A stretch of 64,000 nucleotides of DNA from Leptospiraceae bacterium (GTDB lineage Bacteria; Spirochaetota; Leptospiria; Leptospirales; Leptospiraceae). Positions 43,663 through 53,364 of this stretch are shown here, in pieces. A program made the position numbers and the translations under genes. The stretch spans positions 445,001-509,000 of the forward strand of contig JABTUZ010000001.1 in NCBI GenBank assembly GCA_015075105.1, in the 5' to 3' direction. The number at the start of each line of letters is the position of its first letter. Positions within the stretch are counted from its first letter, which is position 1. The notes beneath the pieces are model-generated. The model was given only the letters and a program-made list of their open reading frames with translations. It searched no databases and had not been told where the DNA came from.

Positions 43663-46600
43663 ATGCCGAATTCTAAGAAGATTTTATTAGTAGAAGATAT
43701 AAAGGTTGTGTCTTTGAAATTAAACACAATCCTTCATAAATTTGGTTATGATGTACTAACAGCCAACTCTGGAGAATCTGCAATAAATCAGCTGAGTTCC
43801 AATCCACAGGTAAACCTCATATTGATGGATATAGACCTTGGTAAGGGAATGAGTGGAGTAGAAACAGCCACCAAAATTCTGAAAAAGCGTGAAATTCCTA
43901 TCATATTTTTAACCTCTTATGAAGACGATGAGTTTATAGATCAAGTACGTGGAGTCACACGCTACGGATACTTATTAAAGGATTCAGGAGACTCAGTTCT
44001 CAAGTCAACGATTGAAATGGCTTTGGAGTTATTTGAATCCAGAACTGCTTTAAAAAAAAGCGAAAGGACTTTATCCAACCTAATGGATAGCTTTCCGGGT
44101 ATAGTTTATAGATATAGAAACGATACCAGTAAAACCTTAGAGTTCATTAGTCGGGGTTGTTTAGATGTATGTGGTACTCCATCTACGGATTTTATGGAGA
44201 AAAAAACAATTCATTTAAGAGACTTAATTTTTGAAAATGAAAAAGATTGGGTTGAAAAAGAGATCAACTTTTCTTTAAACAAGAAGGAAAGATTTATTGT
44301 GAACTACAGAATTGTATCTGCGCTCAAGGAAGTGAAATGGGTGGAAGATCAAGGAATCGGAGTTTACTCAGACTCAGGGGAGTTAATTGCAGTAGAAGGA
44401 TTTATTGAAGACATTACAAGTAGGAAATCGGCAGAGTATGCACTCGTAGAAAGTGAAGAGCGGCTAAAATCTATAATAGAGGCGAGTAACGACGGAATAT
44501 GGGAATGGGAAATACAAACAAATAAAATTTATTGGTCTGAGAAAGTGTATCTTATGCTCGGGTATTCTAAAAAAGAATTTTACAGTAATTATGATTCGGT
44601 TTTAAATCTTGTGCACCCGGAAGATAGACAAAAGAGTAAAGAAGATGTGAGAGCATACATACTTAGTGAAGAGCCGTTTAGTGTAGAAATCAGGTTTCAA
44701 AAAAAAGATGGCAATTATGGATATTTTCTGTGCAAGGGACAGGTAAAGAAAAATAGTGCAGGGCAGACCTTCGGGCTTATTGGTTCTATCAGTGATATCT
44801 CAGAAAGAAAAATAGCAGAGAAAAAAATCAAAGAGTCTTTAAAATTTGTAAATACAATTATCGAATTATCTCCAATAGGAATATTAACATACAATTCCAA
44901 AGGAGAGTGTATTTCTGTAAATCCTGCAGCTTGTGAAATTGCGGGTGGAAGTCTTGACGAATTCAAAAAGAAGAGCTTATGGGATTTAATTACTGTAAAA
45001 GATTCTAAACTGTCCGCATTGATTCAAGAAGTAATTAATAAAAATGTTTCCAAGCAACTTGAATTGCACGGTAGATCGAGTTTTGGTAAGGAATTTTGGA
45101 TTCAGGCGTATTTGGATTCATTTCTGTTAAATGGGGAAAATCATATATTAATTCTAATGTACAATATATTTGAAAATAAAAAGTCAGAAGAAAAAATTAA
45201 AAAAATAGAAGAGCAATACAAACTAATTGCAGAAAATTCATCTGATGTGATCTGGATTTTGAATCCTGTAACCAAAAACTTCACTTATGTAAGTCCTTCG
45301 ATTTACAATTTAAGAGGATTTACGCAAGAAGAGATTTTGAACAATAAAGCAGGAGTTGCAATGACTCCAAGTTCCGGAAAGAATGTTGCTTATGCGATTG
45401 AAGACAGATTAAGAAAATTTCAAAGTGGAATTGATGAAACTTATAGGGATGAAAATCAGCAATACCACAAAGATGGTAGAATTTTAACAGTAGAGGTGAC
45501 AACTCGATATTTTCGAGATAAAAAAAACGGGGGCATTTTCATTCTGGGGATTTCCAGAGATGTTACTCAAAGAAAAGAGGCAGAAAAAAATTTAGAAAAA
45601 GAAAAAGAGCTTCTTTCAGTAACCTTACGAAGTATTAGAGATGCAGTGATCACTATGAACAGTATAGGAAATATTTTAATGATGAATCGTGAGGCAGAAA
45701 TCCTGACCGAGTGGAGTCAGGAAGATTCAAAAAGTAAGTTTATAGATGAAGTATTTAGAATCCACGATAAAAATTCTACAGAGAAATTTGAAAGCATTTT
45801 AAATATAATGATCGAAAAAGGGGGAGAATCTGACTTTACAGGAAATATCTCTCTTATCTCCAAAACCGGAAAAGAATTTATCATTGCTTATAGTATTGCA
45901 CCGATATGCGACTCCAGTTCTAAAACGATTGGATACGTTTTGGTATTTAGAGATATATCGGATAAACAAAAATTAATCGAGTACACCCAACGCGCAGATA
46001 AATTGGCTTCACTGGGTGTGTTTGCGGGTGGAATTGCCCACGACTTTAATAATCTGCTTGCTGGAATTTTTGGATATTTAGACCTCGCAAGAGAAATCAG
46101 CCCAAAGGGCAGCAAGGAAAAAGACTATTTAGAAAAAGCTATCAAAGTATTCAACAGAGCAAAAGACCTAACCCATCAATTAATTACATTTTCCAAAGGA
46201 GGGTCTCCTTTCAAGCAGACCGGCCAATTGGGTAGTTTGTTAAAAGAATCTGTGGAGTTTGCAATGAGCGGGTCTAATGTAACTTGTTTTTTTGAGATTG
46301 CAGAAGATTTACAACTGACAGACTTTGATGAAAACCAAATTGGTCAAGTGATTGACAACTTAGTAATCAATTCGATTCAAGCCATGCCCAATGGAGGGAT
46401 TCTGACCGTATCCGCAAAAAATTTAAGTGTTCATGCAAAAGACAATTCGATTTTAGAAGAGGGAGAATACTTATGGGTATCTTTTAGAGATACGGGTGTT
46501 GGGATTCCACAAGAAATTTTACCGAAAATTTTCGACCCATTCTATTCTACTAAGCCTTCAGGGAGTGGGCTTGGACTCCCTACAGTATTTTCGATTATAG

Positions 46601-47103
46601 AAAAGCACGGTGGAAAAATCACTGTAGATTCTGAACTGAACGTAGGCACCACATTTCATATCTATCTTCCGGTAGTGAAAGGAAATGTTCAGACAAGTAA
46701 AGTGATTCAACAAGAAAAAACTCATACAGGAGTAGGAAGAGTCTTGGTTATGGATGATGAAGATTTCATATTAGAGGCTCACGGGCAGATGCTAATCAAT
46801 ATGGGTTACGAGGTAGAATATTCTAAAGATGGGACTGAAGCCTTAGAAAAAATAAAAAAATGCACAGATAACGGAAATCCTTTTGCTTTTGTTATTATGG
46901 ATCTGACTATACCCGGGGGAATGGGTGGGAAGGAAACTATTCGAGAATTGAGAAATTTTGATAAAAATATTATTGCGTTTGTTTCAAGCGGTTATTCGGA
47001 AGACCCAATTATGGCAAACCCAAGGGAATACGGGTTTAATGATAAACTTCCAAAACCGTTTAAAAAAATTGAATTAGAAGAGAAAATGCTCAAATATTCA
47101 TAA
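43663..47103 (+). CDS. Hybrid sensor histidine kinase with two receiver and several PAS domains
   Basis: 1146 residues. Domains in order: an N-terminal receiver (phospho-Asp56 in LILMDIDLG), about five PAS/PAC units (from residue 133 to 770, with PAC ends such as VEGFIEDITSRKSAE, ISDISERKIAEKK, GISRDVTQRKEAEK and VFRDISDKQKL), a HisKA dimerisation part with phospho-His793 in GGIAHDFNNLLAG, an ATPase (DNLVINSIQAMPNGG, RDTGVGIP, GSGLGLPTVFSIIEKHGG), and a C-terminal receiver with Asp1080 in FVIMDLTIPGGMGG. No membrane segment is visible, so it is cytosolic. It is a phosphorelay hub with several possible small-molecule sensors. There is no cognate output regulator next door; zinc-uptake genes follow. 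Confidence 0.9.
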   Translation: MPNSKKILLVEDIKVVSLKLNTILHKFGYDVLTANSGESAINQLSSNPQVNLILMDIDLGKGMSGVETATKILKKREIPIIFLTSYEDDEFIDQVRGVTRYGYLLKDSGDSVLKSTIEMALELFESRTALKKSERTLSNLMDSFPGIVYRYRNDTSKTLEFISRGCLDVCGTPSTDFMEKKTIHLRDLIFENEKDWVEKEINFSLNKKERFIVNYRIVSALKEVKWVEDQGIGVYSDSGELIAVEGFIEDITSRKSAEYALVESEERLKSIIEASNDGIWEWEIQTNKIYWSEKVYLMLGYSKKEFYSNYDSVLNLVHPEDRQKSKEDVRAYILSEEPFSVEIRFQKKDGNYGYFLCKGQVKKNSAGQTFGLIGSISDISERKIAEKKIKESLKFVNTIIELSPIGILTYNSKGECISVNPAACEIAGGSLDEFKKKSLWDLITVKDSKLSALIQEVINKNVSKQLELHGRSSFGKEFWIQAYLDSFLLNGENHILILMYNIFENKKSEEKIKKIEEQYKLIAENSSDVIWILNPVTKNFTYVSPSIYNLRGFTQEEILNNKAGVAMTPSSGKNVAYAIEDRLRKFQSGIDETYRDENQQYHKDGRILTVEVTTRYFRDKKNGGIFILGISRDVTQRKEAEKNLEKEKELLSVTLRSIRDAVITMNSIGNILMMNREAEILTEWSQEDSKSKFIDEVFRIHDKNSTEKFESILNIMIEKGGESDFTGNISLISKTGKEFIIAYSIAPICDSSSKTIGYVLVFRDISDKQKLIEYTQRADKLASLGVFAGGIAHDFNNLLAGIFGYLDLAREISPKGSKEKDYLEKAIKVFNRAKDLTHQLITFSKGGSPFKQTGQLGSLLKESVEFAMSGSNVTCFFEIAEDLQLTDFDENQIGQVIDNLVINSIQAMPNGGILTVSAKNLSVHAKDNSILEEGEYLWVSFRDTGVGIPQEILPKIFDPFYSTKPSGSGLGLPTVFSIIEKHGGKITVDSELNVGTTFHIYLPVVKGNVQTSKVIQQEKTHTGVGRVLVMDDEDFILEAHGQMLINMGYEVEYSKDGTEALEKIKKCTDNGNPFAFVIMDLTIPGGMGGKETIRELRNFDKNIIAFVSSGYSEDPIMANPREYGFNDKLPKPFKKIELEEKMLKYS

Positions 47104-47113
47104 TGATAATGAA
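47097..47113. promoter_or_regulatory. Fur-family-like operator candidate upstream of the zinc-uptake genes
   Basis: TTCATAAT-G-ATAATGAA is an inverted repeat with 7 of 8 matches around a central base. It resembles the AT-rich 7-1-7 palindromes bound by Fur, Zur and PerR. It overlaps the kinase stop codon and lies about 45 bases upstream of the first gene of the metal operon. A zinc-responsive repressor is the natural guess from context. Confidence 0.5.
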
Positions 47114-47155
47114 ATAGAGTTGCATTTATATATAAGTAAAAAATCTTGAGAAAGA

Positions 47156-47506
47156 ATGAAAATGAATGCAAAGAATATCATAATTTTACGAAGTACGGTC
47201 TCTGTATTTGTACTTTATACAATTCTTATATTTTTTATTGGAAGTAATTTTCATTCCCACAAAGAAGAGAACTTACATTTTCACGCAGAGGGGATTTTAA
47301 CCGTTGACCACACAGTCAAAGTTGACAATGAATGCAAGGTTTGCGATATTTTACATTCCTCTTTGTTTTTTCTGATAAACAATCCTCTAAAAACCTATTC
47401 AGATATATTTTTTAAAGATAGTCTTAGTATTGGAAAAATCAATACTCAAAAATCTTTAAGATTTCTTTTTTTACCGGGTCGCGATCCTCCTTTCGCTGAA
47501 AGTTAA
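47156..47506 (+). CDS. Small His-rich membrane protein at the head of the metal operon
   Basis: 116 residues with one N-terminal membrane helix (about 12-30) followed by a run rich in histidine (FHSHKEENLHFHAEG ... DHTVKVDNECKVCDILH) including a C-x2-C pair. This could bind zinc or copper in the periplasm. The pattern recalls DUF2946-like proteins encoded beside metal transporters. A second ATG two codons in (47162) is an alternative start. Its place before ZnuABC genes supports a metal-handling job. Confidence 0.6.
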   Translation: MKMNAKNIIILRSTVSVFVLYTILIFFIGSNFHSHKEENLHFHAEGILTVDHTVKVDNECKVCDILHSSLFFLINNPLKTYSDIFFKDSLSIGKINTQKSLRFLFLPGRDPPFAES

Positions 47507-47562
47507 TTACAATTAACAAATTTTTACAAAAGTAATTTCAACTTTAAAAATGAGGGAAAACA

Positions 47563-48300
47563 ATGTTAAGAAATATATTCTATTATTTATTGGTAGTTCT
47601 ATTTGTGAACTGCGAGGGAGTAAAATCCAAACAAAACAATAGCGCTGCAATTGTGCTTTTGCTATTGCAGGGAGGTGCATCTTGCATTTCTTCTTCTGTA
47701 GCACCAATTTCCAATCCGGGTAATGTCAGTAGTCCGACCCGGACAAATTACGAGGTATCGGGGTGCAGTCAAAATTCTCTTAGCTCTATTGGATTTTCTG
47801 GAGAAAACGTATCACCCGGTCTTACAGGCACTTCCAACTCAAGCAGGATTTCATCCAATGGAAATGTGTTAATGGGTAATGACGTAAATATCGAAGTTAC
47901 GTTTATTTTAAATTCACAAAATTCCTATTTAGACGTAGTAGGGAGAGCTTATGGAAGTCCCTCTGCTTTATCTGGCCCTAAGGTGCGTTTTACAAATTCA
48001 ACTGCACAGGCATTTGGTACTTCAGGCTCGTCATCCAATTTAGGAAGTGGAGTTTTATCTACTCCAGTCGGACAAAAAACAACGTATTGTATTGAATTTC
48101 ACGAAGAAACAGACGCTCATATAATTCTATTTCCTTCTTCTTGCTCCACTGTGGTTTCTAAGGGATCTCCTTATTCTTATGACGCTGAGGTATCTACAAC
48201 TTTTCCGGGGAGGGGACTTGGGTTTATTTTAAATGGTGTGACTTTAACCAATTTTAAAGTTGGAACAAAAATTGCGTCGAGTGGAAGTATTCAAGAATAA
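47563..48300 (+). CDS. Lipoprotein of the metal operon, unknown
   Basis: 245 residues with a lipoprotein signal (MLRNIFYYLLVVLFVNC, Cys17) preceded by a good GAGGG site. The mature part is Ser/Gly/Asn-rich and beta-like, with several cysteines (GGASCISSS, VSGCSQN, CIEFHEETDAH, FPSSCST). The CIEFHEETDAHIILF stretch, with two His and three acids, is a possible metal site. It overlaps the barrel gene by 1 base (TAATG). No family recognised; the role is inferred from context. Confidence 0.6.
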   Translation: MLRNIFYYLLVVLFVNCEGVKSKQNNSAAIVLLLLQGGASCISSSVAPISNPGNVSSPTRTNYEVSGCSQNSLSSIGFSGENVSPGLTGTSNSSRISSNGNVLMGNDVNIEVTFILNSQNSYLDVVGRAYGSPSALSGPKVRFTNSTAQAFGTSGSSSNLGSGVLSTPVGQKTTYCIEFHEETDAHIILFPSSCSTVVSKGSPYSYDAEVSTTFPGRGLGFILNGVTLTNFKVGTKIASSGSIQE

Positions 48301-49697
48301 TGAAACCTATCGTAATTCTATTTTTCTTAGGGGTGATTTCTGCCCCTATTTTTTCTGTAGAGCCTGTCAAAAATCAGTCGGACGAAGATTTTGTAAAAGA
48401 AAAAAAAACGGAGAAAAAAACTACAACCAAATCGGAGCCTATTCAAGAAGATTGGGAGCTTGAATTAGATAAAGATATTGAAGAAGTGACTAAGAACTCT
48501 ACAGAAAAAAAAGATACTAAAAACTTGGGTTATCCAAAAATTTTTCCTTCTCCATCTATAGATCGAAATGTACAAAATTTGATGATGGATATAAATGCGG
48601 CAATTGATCTACTCGGGGGGTGGGATAAAAATAAAAATAAGACTACCGAAAATAATCTTGATGTAAGGGGAGCAGAGATCGGTTTTTCCGGTGCAGTGGA
48701 TCAAATGATTCGGGGGAATCTACTCATCGCAGCTCACAACGAAAATGGAGAATACGTTTTTGAAATCCATGAAGCCAACGCAGTGTTCCCATTTTTATTG
48801 AAGCAGGTTACAGTAAAAGCCGGAAAAATGTTTTTAGATTTGGGGAGACTTAACAGAATCCACCAACACGATTGGGTTTTTTCAACTGCTCCTATTGTAC
48901 ATTCCAAGCTGATGGATAAAGAAGCTATTCAGGATACAGGAGCAGAATTCAATATTTTACTTCCTTGGCAAAAACTCACTCAAGAAATTGTAATCGGTGC
49001 CACAAACGGTCGTTCTTGGGGGCATTCCCACAGCGCAGGTTCCCCTAAAAATAACCCTATGAGTTACATCCATCTGAAAAATTTTTACTATATTGGAAAC
49101 AATTGGGGAACTCAATTCGGACTCACTGCAATTCGCTATGAGCCTGACTCTAATTCAAATAAAACAATTCGCACTCAGTATGGCGCAGATTTTCTATTAA
49201 GATGGAATAGGTCTTTTTTAAAGTCTTTTATGCTTATGGGAGAAGTTTGGTACAGAGAAACCCGCTATCCTGATGGTTTTGATTTGTTGACTTTTCAAAG
49301 GACTAAGACACCGATGGAGACACAGGTAGGTTATTATATTTTTGCAGACTATCAATTTCATGAACAGTGGAGTTTAGGATTTCGGTTTGATTATTTTACG
49401 ATTCCAAATCTTAGAAATAAACAAGGATTTCTCGCAGAGAATTCAGAAATGGCATACACCCCTCAGGTCACATTTAAACCATCGGAATTTTCGTTTATTC
49501 GATTGTCTTTTGAAAGAAGATATAGTAAAGATTTGACTATAGGGTCCAGTGCGTATTCAGTAAAATCTAACGAAGAATGGATCAAAGAATATACTGAAAA
49601 TCCTAATAGCCAGACTTCAAAACCACAGATGGTCACATATCAGGTATATTTGCAGTGTACATTTATTTTAGGGTCTCACCCCCCTCATGCGTATTAG
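48300..49697 (+). CDS. Outer-membrane beta-barrel protein of the metal operon
   Basis: 465 residues. A signal peptide (MKPIVILFFLGVISAPIFS) is followed by a charged linker (to about 75) and then alternating strands with aromatic girdles typical of porins (GNLLIAAHNENGEYVFEIHE, QLGFRFDYF-like strands, TFKPSEFSFIRLSFERRYS). The last residues, LQCTFILGSHPPHAY, form a terminal strand plus a His-containing end. No TonB plug domain is seen, so it is a channel rather than a gated receptor. It sits 0 bases upstream of the ZnuA-like gene, which suggests zinc passage across the outer membrane. Confidence 0.65.
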   Translation: MKPIVILFFLGVISAPIFSVEPVKNQSDEDFVKEKKTEKKTTTKSEPIQEDWELELDKDIEEVTKNSTEKKDTKNLGYPKIFPSPSIDRNVQNLMMDINAAIDLLGGWDKNKNKTTENNLDVRGAEIGFSGAVDQMIRGNLLIAAHNENGEYVFEIHEANAVFPFLLKQVTVKAGKMFLDLGRLNRIHQHDWVFSTAPIVHSKLMDKEAIQDTGAEFNILLPWQKLTQEIVIGATNGRSWGHSHSAGSPKNNPMSYIHLKNFYYIGNNWGTQFGLTAIRYEPDSNSNKTIRTQYGADFLLRWNRSFLKSFMLMGEVWYRETRYPDGFDLLTFQRTKTPMETQVGYYIFADYQFHEQWSLGFRFDYFTIPNLRNKQGFLAENSEMAYTPQVTFKPSEFSFIRLSFERRYSKDLTIGSSAYSVKSNEEWIKEYTENPNSQTSKPQMVTYQVYLQCTFILGSHPPHAY

Positions 49698-50636
49698 GTG
49701 AAAAAGAAAAGGAGAAAACTTTTGAGAGTTCTATTGAATATTTTATTCTGGATTAGCATTCCGGTGTTTGGACAAATCAAAGTTGTGACTACCACAACCG
49801 ATTTAAAATACATTGCAGATGAGATTGGTAAAGAAAAAATTTCATCACAAGCCTTGATCCGAGGTTTTGACGATCCTCATTATGTTTTAACTCGACCGGA
49901 TTTTTTAGTCAAACTAAACACTGCGGATGTGTTTTGTGAAATAGGACTTGATTTAGAAATAGGTTGGTCTCCTCTACTTTTGCAACAATCCAGAAATAGC
50001 AAAATTCAAAAAGGCAGAGACGGGTATTGCGACGCATCTTCTGGAGTGAAAATTTTAGGAAGACCTACTACTAAGGTAGATCGGTCTATGGGGGATATGC
50101 ACATTTACGGAAATCCTCATTATTGGTTGGATCCTGTAAACGCAATTCAAATCTCAGTTACGATTTTAGAAACCCTGCAAAGAGTAGATACGGAGAATTC
50201 AGAATTTTACAAAAAGAATCAAGAAATATTCAAAAAAAAGATGGTTCAATTAGTCAAAGAAGAAATGCGTAGCTTCCAACCTTACTTTGGCTCTAAGGTA
50301 GCAGTGTTCCACAGCGAGTTTGCCTACCTTGCGAATAGATTCAAATTTAACGCAGACCTTTCTTTAGAAGAAAGACCGGGTATTCCCCCTTCAAATCACT
50401 ATTTAGAAACTGTAATCAAGAAAATGAAATCAAGCGGAATCAAAGTTATTCTAATATCTCCTGTCAACAATCCGAAGTATGCAGAATTCGTGTCAAGCCA
50501 TATACCGGGTTCTATTATCGTCACCATGCCTACCTCTGTCGGCTCTATGAAAGATATAAACACATACCAAGATTCTATCCATAACATGCTTTCTAATTTA
50601 AAATCAGCCCTTCAAAAAACGGGAAGTAACCAGTAA
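49698..50636 (+). CDS. znuA: Zinc/manganese ABC transporter binding protein, ZnuA-like
   Basis: 312 residues from GTG 49698, directly after the barrel stop. A signal peptide (LRVLLNILFWISIPVFG) precedes the cluster A-I binding-protein fold. Probable metal ligands are the His in FDDPHYVL, the His residues of MHIYGNPHYWLDP, the His in VAVFHSEFAYL, and a late acid in LEERPGIPPSNHYLE. It captures metal in the periplasm and hands it to the permease. Cluster A-I members carry zinc or manganese (rarely iron); zinc is favoured by the His-rich neighbour and lack of an iron context. Confidence 0.85.
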   Translation: MKKKRRKLLRVLLNILFWISIPVFGQIKVVTTTTDLKYIADEIGKEKISSQALIRGFDDPHYVLTRPDFLVKLNTADVFCEIGLDLEIGWSPLLLQQSRNSKIQKGRDGYCDASSGVKILGRPTTKVDRSMGDMHIYGNPHYWLDPVNAIQISVTILETLQRVDTENSEFYKKNQEIFKKKMVQLVKEEMRSFQPYFGSKVAVFHSEFAYLANRFKFNADLSLEERPGIPPSNHYLETVIKKMKSSGIKVILISPVNNPKYAEFVSSHIPGSIIVTMPTSVGSMKDINTYQDSIHNMLSNLKSALQKTGSNQ

Positions 50637-51292
50637 TGCAAAAAAAAGAAAGTGTAATTCGTTTAAAAGAATTGTCTATCGGTTATTCACCAAGCGAGCC
50701 TGTTTTAAAAAATATTGATTTAGAAATATACAAAGGTGAATACTGTGCATTGATCGGATCGAATGGGAGCGGTAAGACTACTTTGATTCGGTGTATCGCC
50801 GGGTTAATAGACCCGATTTCTGGAATATTAAAGATTTCTGAAAATACAACTATGTCGATGGTTCCGCAATTTAAAAAAATGAAGTTAGAATATCCTCTTA
50901 GTGTTAGAGAAGTAATTTTTTTATCGGGGAAGTTAGAAAATATTTTTAAGAAAAAAAAGGGAATAAGCCTTGAAGAAAAAGAAATTCTAAAAGAAATCGG
51001 TATAGAACATTTATTGCAAAAATTAATTCGTGAGTGTAGTGGTGGAGAGCTACAAAAAGTTTTTATCGCAAGATCATTATTGTCCGGAGCAAATTTTATT
51101 TTCTTAGACGAGCCGATGGACGCTCTGGACAAAGGCTCAAGGAATAGAATATCGAATCTTATAAAAAGATATTCAAATGAAAAAAGAATTTCTTTTTTTA
51201 TTATCACCCACCATTTAGAAAAAGTATTTCTAAACAATTTTGATCGCATCTTTCAAATAAAAGATAAATCTATAATCGAAGCTAAAAAATAA
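50636..51292 (+). CDS. znuC: Metal ABC transporter ATPase, ZnuC-like
   Basis: 218 residues. Walker A is GSNGSGKTTLIRCIAGL, the signature is ECSGGELQKVFIARSLL, and Walker B with the catalytic glutamate is FIFLDEPMDALD, followed by ITHHLE. It powers the ZnuB permease. It overlaps znuA by 1 base. The sequence between Q-loop and signature is short but complete. Confidence 0.88.
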   Translation: MQKKESVIRLKELSIGYSPSEPVLKNIDLEIYKGEYCALIGSNGSGKTTLIRCIAGLIDPISGILKISENTTMSMVPQFKKMKLEYPLSVREVIFLSGKLENIFKKKKGISLEEKEILKEIGIEHLLQKLIRECSGGELQKVFIARSLLSGANFIFLDEPMDALDKGSRNRISNLIKRYSNEKRISFFIITHHLEKVFLNNFDRIFQIKDKSIIEAKK

Positions 51293-51315
51293 AGACTTGC
51301 AGATATGAGGAAAAT

Positions 51316-52176
51316 ATGGAATCTCACCTTCAATCGTTAAAATTTTTTCTGCCCCAGCTTACCCTTGGGATTATACTGGGTGCGGTCATCTCTTTTCTGG
51401 GGGTAATTATCGTACTCAGGAAAATGGCGTTCTTTGGTGTTACACTTTCACAAATTGTTTCTTCCTCAGTTGCTATTTCACTTTTTCTGGATTTAAGAAG
51501 TGATTTTCTTATTATCTTTTTATCCTCTGTATTCTTAGTCCCTCTTTTACTATTCTCCAGAAAGGAAGCCTACTTGGATTCAAAATTGGGAATCATATTT
51601 GTTAGTTTTACCGCATTTTCACAATTGCTGTTGTCATTGGGTGGAAATGTGAAAAACCACTTAATGTCTGCCTATTTTGGAGATATTTTAACATCCCAAG
51701 TAAAAATTTTTTCTACTACTTTTACAATAGTCATTCTTTGTTTTATTTGGTTTGTTATTTTCTATGAAAAAATTTTATTTTTTTCATTTGATGAAAACGA
51801 ATTTAGAATTAGAAAACTGTCTGTAAATTTTACGGAAATTTCATTTTACTTAATCTTGACTATAGCCATTTCTGTAAGCGTGAATCTTCTTGGGTCCTTT
51901 TACAGCATTGCCCACCTTTTGATTCCTGTATTCACTGCGCTTAGTTTTGCAAGAAGTATGAGGTTTTTATTCGTATTTTCTGGGATTTTTAGCATTTTTG
52001 CGACCTTTTCCGGTTTTTTCCTATCCCTATTCCCTTTTGATCTAAAAGGAGAAAGTATATATTTTCCTACTTCTAGCGTAATTGTAAGTATTATGGTCGT
52101 AGTTTCTCTTTTTTTTGCATTTTTAAGGTATATTCAAAAAAAAGTTGTAATGCGATTTTCAATATCAAACGAATAG
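51316..52176 (+). CDS. znuB: Metal ABC transporter permease, ZnuB-like
   Basis: 286 residues with eight or so membrane helices. The ABC-3 family pattern is seen in LGAVISFLGVIIVLRKMAFFGVTLSQ near the N-terminus and NLLGSFYSIAHLLIPVFTALSFAR in the middle, the segment that usually touches the ATPase. It forms the channel for zinc or manganese. It is the last gene of the operon; the flagellin gene follows after 242 bases. Confidence 0.87.
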   Translation: MESHLQSLKFFLPQLTLGIILGAVISFLGVIIVLRKMAFFGVTLSQIVSSSVAISLFLDLRSDFLIIFLSSVFLVPLLLFSRKEAYLDSKLGIIFVSFTAFSQLLLSLGGNVKNHLMSAYFGDILTSQVKIFSTTFTIVILCFIWFVIFYEKILFFSFDENEFRIRKLSVNFTEISFYLILTIAISVSVNLLGSFYSIAHLLIPVFTALSFARSMRFLFVFSGIFSIFATFSGFFLSLFPFDLKGESIYFPTSSVIVSIMVVVSLFFAFLRYIQKKVVMRFSISNE

Positions 52177-52322
52177 TATTATAGCTAAAAAAAAATCTAA
52201 ATTTTGAAAAATTATTTTAATTCAAAAAACCTCAAATTCTATTAAATTCAATAGAAAAGCTATAAAAATCAAAGAAAAAGCCTGTAAATCGTAAGATTAA
52301 TATTGGGTTTTCCATTTCCGAA

Positions 52323-52328
52323 TATAAT
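52323..52328 (+). promoter_or_regulatory. Candidate -10 box of the first flagellin gene
   Basis: A perfect TATAAT sits 91 bases before the flagellin ATG, but no matching -35 is found at 16-18 bases. It is an isolated element in AT-rich DNA. The 242-base gap shows nothing else beyond a strong ribosome site (AAGGAGG) before the ATG. Confidence 0.3.
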
Positions 52329-52418
52329 ATTACAAAGAGAAAAAGCCAAAAACACAAAATAGCAAAAAACCTCGGGCAAGGAAGTTCGGGGCTTTGATCA
52401 GTTTCAAGGAGGAAACAA

Positions 52419-53264
52419 ATGATCATAAACCACAATTTAGCAGCGATTAACTCGCATAAGGTTCTGAAATTTCAAAACAACGAAGTTCAGAAAAATATGG
52501 AAACTCTATCTTCAGGCTTAAGAATCAACAAAGCCGGAGACGATGCATCTGGTCTTGCAGTTTCTGAAAAGATGAGAACACAGGTTCGTGGTCTCAGACA
52601 AGCAGAAAGAAACACAGAAGACGGTATGTCAATGATTCAGACTACTGAAGGGTATATCTCGGAAACGAGCGATATTATTCAGAGAATCCGAGTTTTGGCA
52701 GTACAATCTTCCAACGGTATTTATACCGCAGAAGATCGTCAGATGATGCAAGTAGAAGTTTCTCAGCTTATTGATGAAATTGACAGGGTTGCCTCTCAAG
52801 CAGAATTCAATAAGATGAATCTTCTACAAGGAGACTTTGCTCGCGGTTCAAGAACTGCATCTATGTGGTTTCACATGGGAGCAAACATGCACCAAAGAGA
52901 AAGAGTTTTCATTGCAACAATGACTGCAAGATCGTTAAATCTAAAAAAGACTGACGGATCTCTATTGACTCTCTCTACAGCAGAATTTGCAAATGATTCT
53001 ATCGGGACGTTAGACGACGCTCTGTATAAAATCAACAAACAAAGAGCAAATCTGGGAGCTTATTACAATCGTCTTGAACATGCCACAAAAGGGCTTATGA
53101 CGGCGTATGAAAATATTCAGGCTTCTGAGTCACGGATTAGGGATGCGGATATGGCGGAAGAGTCTGTTGCTTTTACCAAGAATCAGATTCTTGTACAATC
53201 AGGTACTGCAATGCTTGCACAAGCAAATGTAAGACCTCAGTCTGTACTCCAACTCTTGCGTTAA
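52419..53264 (+). CDS. flaB: Flagellin core protein FlaB, copy 1
   Basis: 281 residues, typical of spirochaetal FlaB, which is shorter than enteric flagellin because the variable D2/D3 part is missing. The N-terminal D0/D1 helix reads [20 protein letters not shown] ... [24 protein letters not shown]. The C-terminal D1/D0 helix reads [38 protein letters not shown] and ends [19 protein letters not shown]. FlaB builds the core of the periplasmic filament and is exported by the flagellar type III system, so no signal peptide is expected. The ribosome site is strong (AAGGAGG). A second copy follows after 329 bases. Confidence 0.95.
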   Translation: MIINHNLAAINSHKVLKFQNNEVQKNMETLSSGLRINKAGDDASGLAVSEKMRTQVRGLRQAERNTEDGMSMIQTTEGYISETSDIIQRIRVLAVQSSNGIYTAEDRQMMQVEVSQLIDEIDRVASQAEFNKMNLLQGDFARGSRTASMWFHMGANMHQRERVFIATMTARSLNLKKTDGSLLTLSTAEFANDSIGTLDDALYKINKQRANLGAYYNRLEHATKGLMTAYENIQASESRIRDADMAEESVAFTKNQILVQSGTAMLAQANVRPQSVLQLLR

Positions 53265-53277
53265 ACAAGTATCTTAG

Positions 53278-53312
53278 AGTAATATCTCCTTACGGAGGTA
53301 TTACTTTTGAGT
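53278..53312 (+). terminator. Strong intrinsic terminator after the first flagellin gene
   Basis: AGTAATATCTCC (53278-53289) pairs with GGAGGTATTACT (53294-53305), giving a 12-bp stem with one T-G wobble and a TTAC loop, followed by a T-rich stretch. It sits 13 bases after the stop. Confidence 0.8.
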
Positions 53313-53323
53313 TCTTTTATAGA

Positions 53324-53349
53324 ATAGCACGCTTATGCAAGCGTGCTAT
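53324..53349. repeat. Perfect 11-bp hairpin between the flagellin genes
   Basis: ATAGCACGCTT (53324-53334) and AAGCGTGCTAT (53339-53349) form a perfect stem with an ATGC loop. It could be a second terminator or an RNA-processing element; the following bases are only mildly T-rich. Confidence 0.7.
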
Positions 53350-53364
53350 CTCTGTTTGCAGGCA

